Assembly (NCBI GenBank): GCA_000611775.1 | Contig: KK106981.1 | Coordinates: forward strand, 10,195,183-10,259,182 | Source of the DNA: Umbilicaria muhlenbergii | Lineage: Eukaryota > Ascomycota > Lecanoromycetes > Umbilicariales > Umbilicariaceae | Direction: 5' to 3' | Length of the DNA stretch: 64,000 bases | Shown: one piece after another, positions 23,843 through 34,880 of the stretch | Layout of the letters: each line of letters opens with the position of its first letter | Position numbering within the stretch: the first letter of the stretch is position 1 | Position numbers and translations under genes: made by a program | Notes under the pieces: generated by a model | What the model saw: only the letters and a program-made list of their open reading frames with translations | Databases searched by the model: none | Told to the model about the DNA's origin: nothing

Positions 23843-24749
23843 GTCCGGGCTTTTCTTTCTTTTCTTTCTTTTCTCTCTACAGCGTGGATGTTATGAAGTG
23901 GCTGATGTGAGGATCGGGATCGATGATACGACGGCGTTTGCTTCCTTGCTTTAGAAGGAGGGTGGAGGGGCGAAGACAACGGACGCGCAATGGATCGGAA
24001 AGGGACGTGCGGGTTAGCAACGAGTGGATTATGTACTGATAGCGTCTGAATAGCCTCGGTTGAAGCTTCTAATGTTCATTGTTGAACGGCGATGCTCGAG
24101 TTCATGAACGGGCGACCTTTTCACTGTTCTGGGCGTTTGTACTGCTCCAGACCGATTCGCCGCTTTGCCCATTAAACCCTCTAGGGGCGCTCTTTCAACC
24201 CAGAGCCGTCACCGGTACCGAGTTCGAGATCCACTAGCCCTGACGGATCTGCCGGCAACTTGAACCAAGATGGAGTCTTCAAGAGCTACCATGTTCTGGG
24301 GATATGGGAGACGTGCACATCACATACACTATCACTAACAGAAAAACAGCCAGTAACCCATAGGCCCGTACCGGTCATGGCTGCACATGCGTCAATAGCC
24401 AAATCCGTAACCACCACGAAGAATACGACGCTATGTCAAAGCCGTCACGACTGAACTGAAAGGAGGGGTCTGTAGATCCAGATAGTTAGATTAACCCAGG
24501 CATGTACGTGTTCAAGCGTCGGGGAAGTCAACGACATGGTGTTTGTGATGGAGTAAGGCATGGGTGGTACCTGATGAGGGCGGAAAGAGACCGGGAAGAT
24601 GGCTTTGTTTAGGCTTGGACGAGTACGCGACTGAGATATTACGAAGTGCAGAATCCCACTCCATCGATCAAAAAGGCAAATGGATGGATTCCTGCAGTTT
24701 GAAATGTCTTTAGTAGTACATACGTACAGCTAGGTCAACAACTCTCAAC

Positions 24750-24782
<33 letters not shown>

Positions 24783-25139
24783 GCTTTCATGCTTGTGCTG
24801 CACGACTGACATGCCGCGACCACCCGCAACCACATCGCCAACAAGATACAGAAGACCCAAGCATGCCAATCACGCAGACCATTTCTTCTGCTTCTGCCAT
24901 CACAACACAGACGCAACGCTCCATCTCTTCTCCCCCTTCGGCAGCGCCCAAGCATCGCCATCGCTTCCCGTCTGCTCCTTGGCCAAAACTTCTGGTGCCG
25001 TCGTCACATTTGTGTCCAACGGCAAAAAATCGCCGTTTCTTCGACGTTGCAGCGAGAATTTTCTGGACTTGGTGTCGGGGAGCGGGGAGGCGACCTGCGA
25101 GAAGGTGAGCGGGTTGACATGTACTTGGTGAGAGATAGT
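23843..25139. other. Convergent intergenic region with microsatellite
   Basis: This begins with a polypyrimidine CTTT-rich tract at about 23853-23880 right after the dbf2 stop, and contains an (AGC)10 tract. No gene is supported. Confidence 0.5.
24751..24780. repeat. (AGC)10 trinucleotide microsatellite
   Basis: Ten perfect AGC units outside any supported coding sequence. It could be coding only in short unsupported frames. Confidence 0.95.
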
Positions 25140-28100
25140 TTAGGTGGTAGGTACTTTGCTTGATGCTGTGTTTCCGTCGCCATGACTCTTTGTTGTGGCG
25201 TTATCACTGGCCGTCTCAGCACATCCTGGTGTCGTCCTTAATACCGCATCCTTGCAACCGTTGGGGACGTTCTCTTTTCTGTCAAGTGTGCTTGTTGCGG
25301 AGATGGTCGGCTGGACATCGGTGCTGCTGGATTCCGAGACGCCAGGGATATCAACATCCCGTTCGGCGAGCGCACGGATACCAGCGCGGAGTTTTACGTT
25401 GTAGTTGGCGTGCTTGACGGCATAGTAGTTCTTCACCTCTGCACTGAGGTTCAAAGACTGTTTGTTTTTGTCTTCGTCTAACCATTTAGCGGAGAAATAC
25501 AGAGAACAGGGATGTACTGTGAGTCGGACTTACCACTAGACCCTAGAGGTGGGAATGCAGACTCATCATCGGCCTTCGGAGGGCTAATAACGGCTGCGGA
25601 TCTTTGAACGGAAGCTATCATTGGTCCCGACCTCTCGGTATGGGAAGGAGGCATGACTGCATTCGGCTTCTTCGTACTCTTCTTTTGCGAACCCCCTACG
25701 GTCTTGTTTTTTGATCCGGGAGTGTAGGGAACTGACGCGGACAGATCGGAACGTAGCTTTACTGTATTACTATCCCGTGTTTCGCCAACGACCTGAGATT
25801 TCCTATTTGGAGCTGCAGCTGGCGAGTGAGTTGACACTGGTGGTGGCGGGGACAAGCATCCTGTTCCTACCGCACTCACCTCCGCTTTCGGCGAGGAATC
25901 GAAGTCACTCTGACGGCAGTCTTTTGCAGGCGTGATGTCTCTAGGCCTCGCTAGACGTAAGTGCTCAGTTTGAGGATAATCAGTAGTCTCTGCAGTTGAG
26001 TCATTGGGACCTTCGTTGTCACCACCACTGCTTTGATGCTGGATTACGTCCAAGACCGCATTGGCAGCTTCCTTCGTGAACACATTTTTGGGATCCCAAG
26101 TACGGCTGCCATTGGTATTCTTTTTTTGTGAGAGGGGTAGAAACTCTGCTGCTGAGCTTGTCCCCGTAAATGTATTACCTCCCAGCTTTTGGTACTTATT
26201 GACCGCATACCTATCCTTGTGGCGTTTTCCGGTACCTTTATAGCGCGCCACTGACTTCTTCAAAATTTGTTCGGCTGACGATTGATCGTCGGGAGGTTCT
26301 ACCAAGAACGACTTCAAGTTCAGATTTCTCTGTGTTGTGCCACTGGCGGTGCGCTTCCCAGTACGAATGGTTCGAGAACTCTTGCTTCTTGGCGAAACCC
26401 CATAACCTTTCTGAGGGCTTGCGCGATAACCTGTAGCCTCAGACGTGCTATCACTGCCCGGATAAATCGTACCCTCTGGTCGATCGAAAGGTTCATGCTT
26501 TGCTCCTAATACACCACCTTTGTCCGTAAAAGTTTGTGGTGCTTGTTGGTTATTTTGCACCATAGTCCAAAGAACCTTGTTGTCACTCGTTTCTGGAACG
26601 TGTGCTTGAGGGCCCTGGGAGAGCACGTCCACTGTGTTGGTCATCACCTTCTTCTTACTGGGCGATCCATCCGCTACGCCATCCTTGGTTGCACGAACAA
26701 CCTGAAATCCATTTTCAACAATGATGAGTTGCTGATCAGTGTTAGAAGACTGTGAAGACCGAGAACCTGCGGCCTTCCCGTTTGTAGAAGCATTGACTTG
26801 GGATCTCCGGAGCCTCCTACCACTAGAAGCTGACCGGTTTGTGTTTTCCATGCTTGTTGAGTTGCTGTGCCCGCCTTTCTTCGATGTCTTTTGGAGAGCA
26901 GCGATATGCTGCTGGTCACTGACCTGATAGCGATGGGCAGCTTTAGAGTGCATGCCCTGCGCCGTACACCCAGAAATAGGATTTAGAGCTTCTGGAGAAA
27001 TGTCCATACTACCGTCCATGGGCTGCATTCTTGCGATGGACTCTCCTGCAATATAGGAAGGAGGACGGAAGACCGGTGACTCTGCGAATCCATAGTATGT
27101 ATCATGATTGTTATCGAATGGCTGTCTGTTTGCAATGTTGACATGAATGCGACGAGTCCCGATGTACCTCCCCTGTGATGAATTCATTGCCTTGGCAGCG
27201 GCGTCGGCCTTCTCAAAGCTAAAGACATCCGGCTTAGCGACCATACAATTTCTCAACAGGGCACCACTTACGTTACGAAAGCATAATTTGAAGAATATCC
27301 CATTTTTGGACCTCCAAGTCTAACGTCGACAATCATGCCGTACTGGTCGAAAAAAGCCCTGACTTCATCCATGCCCACTTCTAATGGAAGACCTCCAACC
27401 CAGATCCTCGTAAAAATGAAATTATCTGGGAAGTGTTGAGACAGATCCTGGCCGCCCATAGCCCAGGAACGCTGCTCAGGGCGGTTTGGACGGAAGGAGG
27501 CGTGTGGCCGGTTTGCTACGGAACCAACGTTTTGCGGCAGATGGAAGTCTCCTTGGCCACCCCACCGATTGGACGCAACGTTCGGATCCGATGCGTCGAT
27601 GAAAGTCGCTTGGTGGTGCTTAGACACCGATGCTTGATTCTCATGGGCGCTTTGGATCTGGGGATTACCACCCGTGTCAGGTAAAAAGCCATGACCTTTA
27701 GCGAGCCGCACCTCTTCTTGCGAGCGGACTTCCCCCCCTGGTGAGACATTGTCTGATGACTTTTGGGGGCCACCCCTACGGTTCGAGGAATCCACCGTAC
27801 CGAAAACATCACTCTCACGACTATCTTTGAGTATATACCCAGCATAGTCACCAGAACCTAAGCCCTGGACTGAGTGTCCTGCGTCGAGGATACCACTTTG
27901 AGCATAACTGACTTGTCCCATACGAGCAGCACTATGGGGTTCCGAACTCGAATGATACCATGGCTGTGCGCCTGAGTCTTGCCGAGGACCTTGAAGCGGC
28001 AAGTCTGAAAGCTGCTCTTCGTAGTGATTGCTTTCAAAAGAAGTTTCTTGGCGACGATATGTGTCCTGCTGTTCCAACACCCGAGCATCGTTTGAGAAGC

Positions 28101-29619
28101 TCATACGACCGCGCTTTGCAGTCATTGACCCTCTCCGACGCTGGTTGTGACCTTCATGAGTCTGCGGTGCTGATGCAAGAATCTGATTACCCATTATAAG
28201 GTTCTGCTGATGACGTGGATACTCTGGGTGTACAAACTGCGAAGGCTGGAAGACAGGGAATGGAACAGGACCTACAGCGCCTGGGTGACCGAGAGCGACA
28301 TTGCTGTTTTGGTCCTGTGAGTATCTGGTGACCATAGTAAGATTGGTGCTGTCTAGGTGGGGGCTGAGAACACTAGAATCATAAAAGCGAGGTGTACCTA
28401 TTGCTGGCTTACTGAAACCTCGAGATCTATTCTGGTGGTTAGTATAGGTCGAGAAATTACCTTTTGGACGTCTGGATTCGATTGTGTCGTGTCCTCGATC
28501 CCCCGTAATAGGGTGCAGCTGCTCTTGCATTGGAAAATCAGGTTGCTTCCAGTGTGAGCTTGTGAGTTCCACTTGCGGAATAGGTGGCCTCAACCGCATG
28601 GTCTCCGGCACATCAGGGTGGAGCGGTCCGATGGGAGCCATCGGGTGAATTGTATGCTTTGGCGCCCCTTTATACCATTCATCGTGGCCGAGATGGAGGA
28701 AGGCGCCGCTCATCGGACTCTGAGGTGTACTGAAGTACCCAATGTTTGCTGTGGCCGTCATAGGCTGTCCCGAATTGCTTCTCTGGCCGGAGTGAAAACG
28801 TTGTCGCAAAGGTCGCGCTGGCCCCACTGGAACGGCATATGGAGGTGGTTGGGGTGCTGATACATAGCGTTTTGCCTGCACCAAGGCACCGTAATTCGAA
28901 GATCGCAAGGGTTGCGATGTGGTTCGTACAGTTCTGATGTGGCCACCTGAGGCGCCCAATCTCGTGTTCAATACCGGTGAGCCGCTGGTGGCTATGGTTG
29001 CGACACTTTCATCAGCATGGTTCATGATATATTCGGGGCAACCACCTACTTTCCGAGTACTGCGACTCTTTTACAGGCAATGCCACCCTTAGGTACTGAA
29101 GCTGAGTAAACGCGTCCTTCAAGAAGTCCTCATCGTAAAGCTCCATTTCTTCGTTTGTGAAGATATCCTGCGTTTCCGGACTAATACTAAGAAATCGCTC
29201 AAGATGTGTGGATCGCCAGTGCTCAGCAAACTGCTGAATCTTTGTAGCTCTTGTAGCGTTCGATAATGCTATCTCAACGAGAACTGCGTACAGAAAACCC
29301 TGGCCTTTCAGCATGACATCGTAGTGGTCGAAATACTGGTAGATATTCGTGACTGGAGCACTGATGGCTTTGCATTGTAGAGGATACTTTTCCCAGAGAT
29401 CTGCTATCATCTCTTGTTCGTCTCCCACTGGGTCAGAACGGATGATGATGGGAGCAAATGGCGGTGTAGCTTGACGAGGCGGATATTTCCCGAGTCTATG
29501 CAACTGTTAGATGTGATGAATGTACTACTGCCATGTAGATTAAAGTACCCGGTCGAAAAGATCGCGGCGCCTTCCTCAATCATCTTCGCCAGAACTGCGC
29601 CAGACGCCGGTAACGCCAT
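25140..29619 (-). CDS. Large RNA-recognition-motif protein (1,419 aa)
   Basis: Five exons (29619-29549, 29495-29050, 28991-27272, 27218-25534, 25477-25140) close exactly in frame. Residues 1-172 form an ordered, helical-looking domain of unknown type, with blocks DLWEKYPLQCKA and HYDVMLKGQGFLYAVLVEIA. A long Gln/Ser/Pro-rich disordered region follows. One RRM lies at about 695-775, with RNP2 IWVGGLP and RNP1 NYAFVTFE; an intron interrupts it within RNP1. The C-terminal 640 residues are disordered and basic/Ser-rich with FPPLGSSG before the last intron. It is presumably an RNA-binding post-transcriptional regulator, but I do not recognise the family. The 58-nt intron 29049-28992 could instead be read through to a stop at 29012, with a second gene starting at the ATG at 29025; the exact phase fit favours one gene. 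Confidence 0.75.
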
Positions 29620-30431
29620 GGTAGCAAAGAGTGCCTGAGAAAGTGCCTCCTAGTGATGTGGATGTAAAGCGTCCAAACGACAGGCTGATGATGCGCCAAG
29701 GATTGGTGAGGTAGAAGAGCTCATTTGCGACCTGGGACCAGTGTTGGGCGAGATGTAATGGCGAGAACAAAGATCAAAGCATGTACGGAACCAGCGAGCT
29801 GCTCATGGTCGAGCTGGTGGAAGCGCGGTTGAACGAAGCTGCAAGAATTTGCCATGGAAGTGAAGTTGATGACTCGAGGAGCAACGTCGAAAGTGTTATG
29901 CACTCACGTCCGCAAATTGACACAGGAAGGTGCAAGGACCTCGCTTGTGTTAAGCCCTAGAGCAAGACAGCTTGGCGTTGCCGAAAGTGGAGGAGGAAGG
30001 AAGAAGGAGGAAGGAGGAAAGAGGAAAGACGCGCTTCACATTCACTTTCAGAGCCAACTCATCGGCTTTCTTCAACCGTTGTGGTTTATGATAAGGCGAG
30101 TTATATCGCGGGCATCTTCCTCAGCGAACAACGTTCACTTCAATCCCACGGAGCTGCACCCAGAACAAAACTGTCCGAATGAAATGGTCACATGGGCGCG
30201 CTTTCTACAATTCTCGATGCAGTGCTGTCAAGGTTGTGCCTTGACAGCATGCGCCGGGAGGACCCTTCGACCGTATTCCAAAGGTTACAGCCGACGACGA
30301 GATGCCATGAGCTGCACCCTTATGAATAACACGTTCTTCGATGCATATTTCTTCAAGCTTCGCATAAGCATCCTCTGGAGACCACCAAAAGAAGAAAGGT
30401 ATTCGCTCGCACTCGCTCGACCTAGTAAAAT
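29620..30431. other. Intergenic region
   Basis: This holds the promoter of the RRM gene and the 3' flank of fmp46. A purine-rich tract (GGAGGAAGG repeats) lies at about 29990-30026. A long plus-strand frame crosses it but looks non-coding. Confidence 0.5.
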
Positions 30432-31030
30432 TTACACCTTGTCTGTTTCCTTTGGTAGTTGCCTAATCATCTTCATAATCTCTGACTCGTCCTCCCCAAT
30501 CACTTCGCACGTTAGCGAACGCCCCTGGGCGCTGTCTTTCCAACTCACCTGCTTTGCCGTTGTTCCAATCCACGATCTGCACACTCCGTAAGCACGTGCC
30601 TCGTATCCACCGACAGCGCACTCACCACTGGCCGCTTGAAATTCTCCCCATTTTCCCTCAACTTTTTCATCGCGTCAGCCTCATCTTTCGCACCCTTCAC
30701 CACGTCCCCTGCTCTCTTTGCCCCCACGTATTCCAGAATACTCCTCAACTGATCGCTTGTCGGTGGATCTTCGGTAACATTCAACTCGAACTCTGTCCTT
30801 TCGATTTTGTTCTGGTGAGAGTGATCTGATGCTTGATCTTCGGTGGAATGTTCAGAGGCGTGGGCGCTGACTTGCTTAAGTATTGTCTGGGCACGGATGC
30901 TGGCGGCAATGGAGGGTTTGTGGAAGAGAGTTATTACATCGAGGGATTTGTGCTGTCGCAAAAATAAATTCATCAGCTTGGGAAGTTGAGGGGAGGAAGC
31001 TTCTTGTCGTAGGCCTACAAAGCGGAACAT
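30432..31030 (-). CDS. fmp46: Putative mitochondrial redox protein Fmp46
   Basis: Four exons (31030-31019, 30952-30626, 30576-30549, 30502-30432) give 145 residues. Exon 1 encodes only MFRF and exon 3 only nine residues (28 nt). Fmp46 is a thioredoxin-like fold protein of mitochondria with unknown substrate. Family signatures are ITLFHKPSIAASIRAQTILK, then the DQASDHSHQNKIERTEFELN block, DQLRSILEYVGA, and the terminal VDWNNGKAVIGEDESEIMKM then IRQLPK. The assignment rests on this block order, which I recognise from the family. The gene is C-rich at its start and G-rich near its end on the coding strand. Confidence 0.9.
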
Positions 31031-31539
31031 GTTGAATGTGCGATCCAATTGGACAGATCAAATCAGAGGAGGTTGCTACAGCTGGAGTCCGGTTGAGCGT
31101 TTAGTATGTGAAGGGGGGTCTAGGAGAAGTGAAGACGGAGTCACAGGCCTGCAGTGAGAGTGAAGCGGAGGTGGTGAAGGTTGGCAGAGCGGTTGACCGG
31201 CGTTTGATTCGCTCACGCGGCTCACTTTCCTTGTTGAGCTTGTGTAATAACGTGGCACAGTGGCTAGCCGTGCTCGCCTAAAGTCTCTGCAAAGCGTAGC
31301 GGAGAGCATCACTGCACCAATTTCAGAACTGTCTCACTCACAAATGAAATAAGTACAGTGATACACATAATGTAAGGTTACCCTTATCGTTGCGAGAGAG
31401 GAATTGTTGGAATCGATTGAAGGCTCCTCATGGGATCTATCTCTGTGACTTATCGACTAATATCTACTTCAAAAGGTAGCACTCAGCCCCTTGCACATGC
31501 GGCCTCTGTCTCAGGGTGAAGAAATTCCCCGCCGACCAT
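31031..31539. other. Intergenic region fmp46 / peroxiredoxin
   Basis: About 0.5 kb between the start of fmp46 and the stop of the peroxiredoxin gene, both on the minus strand. No gene or repeat seen. Confidence 0.5.
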
Positions 31540-32470
31540 TTAGAGCTTTGCAAGGACAGCGTCTGCTCCAGAAACCTATCTCGTCGTCAGCATGGCGAAT
31601 GAAAGGGGTGAGCGAGTTCACCTACAGTGACATCTCCACCGCTTGTTTCCTTCTCGGCGTACGTGATCTTGCCGTGGTCGATGACCATCGCATACCTGCC
31701 CGTCCTCTCGCCCATGGTCCAGCCAATGCTCTTGGAGAATTTCGTGTCCGGGTCTGACATGAACAGCTACGTATAGAAGCACCATAAGCATTTCGGGATG
31801 TTCAGGCCAATAATTTCTGACTAGCGCAATTTTGTCCTTGGCTGTTGTGCGCAATTCCAGACTTCAGAGTACTTACAATATCATCTCCCTTTATTTTGTT
31901 GGCCTTGCCCCAGGCACTCATCACCCACGCGTCATTGAAGGCAATGACCGCAACGATATCAACTCCCTTCTGCTTGAGCTCGGACAAATGGTCGATAAAT
32001 CCCGGAAGGTGACGGGCTGAGCAGCCGGGTGTGAAGGCCCCTGGCAGTTTTGAGGTAAGGTCAGCGTGAAGTTTCGAAAGGGCGTGGAAATCTAGGTGAC
32101 CCGAGCTCTTCAAAGATCAGATGAGAGGACGTACCTGGAACAGCAAAGAGGACGACCTTCTTGTTCGCAAACTCCTTGCTGGCATTGTAGTTCTGTGGGA
32201 TTCCACAAGCGGTGATGTCGCCCTTCTCCTCAGTGTAAGGCACGTAACTGCGCAACCAACGCCGTCAGCTGATAACTCCTTCATCCCTCTTGATCAAGTG
32301 TGTACAAGAGCTTCGCGCAGTAGTGATGTGGCGATCAAAGAAACCAACGGCGATAGTTCTCGGAAGGAAGTAATGCGATAGCGCAGCGCGGTGTATCTGA
32401 AACGAAAAGGAATTACTTACGAGAAGACGACGTCGGGAGGAAAGGAGTCTCCAGCTTTGAGTTCCGTCAT
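31540..32470 (-). CDS. pmp20: Peroxiredoxin, Prx5/PMP20 type (Asp f 3-like)
   Basis: Five exons (32470-32421, 32247-32135, 32040-31877, 31766-31626, 31575-31540) give 167 residues. It reduces hydrogen peroxide and alkyl hydroperoxides. The peroxidatic cysteine is Cys61 in [12 protein letters not shown]; Cys31 in ITACGIPQ is positioned like the resolving cysteine of Asp f 3. Other blocks are [27 protein letters not shown] and [12 protein letters not shown]. The C-terminus AKL is a PTS1-like peroxisomal signal, as in malate synthase in this window. Its start faces the DUF1348 gene, with a transposable element in the shared promoter region. Confidence 0.95.
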
Positions 32471-32855
32471 GTTGAGGAGCGAGGTAGAGCTGTTCACGAC
32501 AAGCAACGCGCAAGGATGAGAACTTGGATTGAAATGACAGAGTATCGGCCTTACTGTAAGGTTTTGTGCGATTACAGATCAGATTAGATGAGATGTCTGC
32601 GAGGCTCGCGAGGCCTAGAATATGACGATTTTGGTGGGGCACATTTCCAGGGTCCGATTCACCCCACCGTGTTCCTTGTAAGGCTGAGGAGCACTGGGAA
32701 GCTCTCTTGGCTCTCTCTTGCTGATCTTACCTTATCTTCCGAGAACATTTGGTTGGGAACATCAGTCCGCGTTTTAAGAGTTACAACTCCAGCAGTACTC
32801 TGTATCTATCTATACTCACTCGAGGAGGTAAGATAGATGGGATCAAACAAGATAC
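32471..32855. other. Peroxiredoxin upstream region
   Basis: This is the probable promoter and 5' leader of the peroxiredoxin gene. It ends at the left terminal repeat of the inserted element. Nothing else is seen. Confidence 0.5.
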
Positions 32856-32913
32856 TGTTACGTCCCATTCAGAGATGCGCCCGATTGATCAATCGGACGC
32901 CCCATTCATAAAC
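32856..32913 (+). repeat. Left terminal inverted repeat
   Basis: 58 bp, matching the reverse complement of 33679-33736 at 52 of 58 positions. It contains a perfect 16-bp palindrome at 32881-32896. Confidence 0.9.
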
Positions 32914-33571
32914 ATACAAATATTTATGAATCGTACGGCCCATTGACAAACTCACACCTTCCATCAACGCCATGGTGATAATTTCTGAATGAATCACCCT
33001 GTTCATAAACTGCTTCTGAACTTTTATCTTTAGTTAAGGATTTAGTTAAATCTTTAACTGAGTGTGTCTATGTGAGCGGGTGACTCATATATGACAGCTC
33101 ACTAAGGCGCTGCGACAGGGTTATGAGCAGTCACAGCTTTAAATAAAGGTTTATGACTGCTAACGAATCAGGATTCATACGGGCGGAGAAGTCAGCTATA
33201 TAAGGTACTCATTCACTAGTGATATTCACCTAATAGTGGCTGCTCAGCTATGGCTGCTAACGGGTGCCTGACAGTCTAAGATGAGACTTCTACTTTCTAC
33301 ATCAACATCTGTCAACTTTTTGTGAAAACATTTCATTTTTAATTTAATCATTTAATCGCTCACTGCACTCACCTTTAATTTTCGTCTTTAATTCTGCAAG
33401 TCTTGGCCGTCAAAGATTGAGGGTGAAGATGTGTGTGAAGCAGTTGAATGTTAGGCTGAGGAGGCAGTAAATATTTAGTTAAAGAATTATAAGTAGAAAC
33501 TTAACTGAAGTCTTTGACTTTAAGTGAAAGAGGGTGTCAGTGTAGAAAGTGAGAATGTTATTCTAAGCACA

Positions 33572-33675
33572 CTCTCTAGGCACGCTCTCTAGGCACGCTC
33601 TCTAGGCACGCTCTCTAGGCACGCTCTCTAGGCACGCTCTCTAGGCACGCTCTCTAGGCACGCTCTCTAGGCACG
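33572..33675. repeat. 13-bp minisatellite, 8 copies
   Basis: Eight perfect tandem copies of CTCTCTAGGCACG, ending just before the right TIR. A degenerate partial copy precedes them. Confidence 0.95.
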
Positions 33676-33678
33676 TCT

Positions 33679-33736
33679 GTTTATGAATGGGGCGCCTGAT
33701 TGATCAATCGGACGTATTTCCGAATGGGACGTAACA
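33679..33736 (-). repeat. Right terminal inverted repeat
   Basis: 58 bp, inverted partner of 32856-32913. A second identical copy lies at 34004-34061 because of the tandem duplication. Confidence 0.9.
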
Positions 33737-33909
33737 TAGCTTAGCTAGGCGTTCATAACTTACTGACATCTCCCAGCAATTGAGCAAGTCAACAACCAAA
33801 CAAGGTCCCCGACACATATCAGTCCTCGCCGACTCCTCACCAACACCCCCCGGCGCCCCCCTTTTCCCCCATCCAAACAACTATCTTAATCCAACAACAA
33901 GCATGTCCC

Positions 33910-34000
33910 CTCTCTAGGCACGCTCTCTAGGCACGCTCTCTAGGCACGCTCTCTAGGCACGCTCTCTAGGCACGCTCTCTAGGCACGCTCTCTAGGCACG
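33910..34000. repeat. 13-bp minisatellite, 7 copies
   Basis: Seven perfect copies of CTCTCTAGGCACG at the start of the second duplication unit. They end at the second copy of the right TIR segment. Confidence 0.95.
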
Positions 34001-34227
34001 TCTGTTTATGAATGGGGCGCCTGATTGATCAATCGGACGTATTTCCGAATGGGACGTAACATAGCTTAGCTAGGCGTTCATAACTTACTGACATCTCCCA
34101 GCAATTGAGCAAGTCAACAACCAAACAAGGTCCCCGACACATATCAGTCCTCGCCGACTCCTCACCAACACCCCCCGGCGCCCCCCTTTTCCCCCATCCA
34201 AACAACTATCTTAATCCAACAACAAGC

Positions 34228-34786
34228 ATGTCCCTCAAACCCCCCTTCACAGCCGCCACCGCCCACCAAAAAGTCAAAGCCGCCCAAGCCCTCTGGAACA
34301 CCCAGTAACGCCCCCTCCCTCACTCCCTCCCTCCCTTCTCCAATCCACCCTCCTCCCCTTCCCATCTTCTCCAACCCCCCAACCCATCACTCACCCCCCG
34401 GCAGAAACCCCCTCGCCATAACCACCGCCTACACCCCCACCAGCCTCTGGCGCAACCGCTCCACCTTCCTAACCGGGCACGCCGCCATAACCGCCTTCCT
34501 CACCCAAAAATGGTCCCGCGAGAAATCCTACCGTCTCCGAAAAGAGCTCTTCGCGTACACGGACAACAAAATCGCCGTGCAGTTCTGGTACGAGTACCAG
34601 GATGCGGGCGACGGGATGAAGTGGAAGCGGTGCTATGGGTTGGAGGATTGGACGTTTGATGCCGATGGGAGGATGCGGAAGAGGATGATGAGTGGGAATG
34701 ATGTGGAGATAGGAGAGGGGGAGAGGTGGTTTGGGGACGGGGTGGCGGATGTGGATGAGGTGGAGATTGGGGAGAGGGATTGGTAA
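34228..34786 (+). CDS. DUF1348 (NTF2/SnoaL-like fold) protein
   Basis: Two exons (34228-34304, 34405-34786) give 152 residues. The family is a small NTF2-like barrel, often annotated 'nuclear transport factor 2 family', with no established reaction. Signatures are KPPFTAATAHQKVKAAQALW, SLWRNRSTFLTG, the FLTQKWSREKSYRLRKELFA block, and AVQFWYEYQ, then CYGLEDWTFDADGRMRKRMM. The ATG and first four bases of the next codons are also present 325 bp upstream in the duplicated copy, where they lead only to a stop. The promoter and leader therefore lie in the second duplication unit. C-rich first half, G-rich second half. Confidence 0.93.
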
Positions 34787-34810
34787 ATTGGGATCATGGG
34801 GGGGAAGGAA

Positions 34811-34880
34811 GGGGGAGGTTGAGGTCAGGGGGAGGTTGAGGTCAGGGGGAGGTTGAGGTCAGGAGGAGGTTGAGGTCAGG
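34811..34880. repeat. 17-bp minisatellite downstream of DUF1348 gene
   Basis: About four tandem copies of GGGGGAGGTTGAGGTCA with one-base changes, starting 25 bp after the stop codon. Confidence 0.9.

Larger units (their letters stand above)
32856..33736. mobile_element. 881-bp non-autonomous DNA transposon with 58-bp TIRs
   Basis: The ends are inverted repeats of 58 bp: 32856-32913 and 33679-33736. They differ at six positions, and all six are transitions. Both begin TGTTACGTCCCATTC and end GCCCCATTCATAAAC. Inside is AT-rich and has no coding sequence, so it is a MITE-like passenger that needs a transposase from elsewhere. The left TIR contains a perfect 16-bp palindrome, CCGATTGATCAATCGG (32881-32896), which the right TIR has with one change. 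A second hairpin (ATTCATAAA / TTTATGAAT, 32904-32931) follows. Its right subterminal part is a 13-bp minisatellite. TA flanks both ends apart from one extra base at the left, so a TA target duplication is possible but not proven. Superfamily cannot be assigned. Confidence 0.85.
33585..34234. repeat. 325-bp perfect tandem duplication
   Basis: 33585-33909 and 33910-34234 are identical by eye over 325 bp. Each copy holds seven 13-bp minisatellite units, the right TIR of the element, the host promoter and the first bases of the DUF1348 gene (ATGTCCC). Copy 2 is continuous with the real gene; copy 1 runs from its ATGTCCC straight into the next minisatellite and hits a stop within five codons. The identity implies a very recent event, or an assembly artefact. 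Confidence 0.93.

Noticed and set aside
29854-30591. Plus-strand frame of 245 codons over the RRM promoter and fmp46
   Set aside because: It lies antisense to the well-supported fmp46 exons, has no known motif and mixed composition; it is probably a chance frame.
32856-33736. Reading the element as an LTR fossil
   Set aside because: The terminal repeats are inverted, not direct, and there is no trace of gag or pol.
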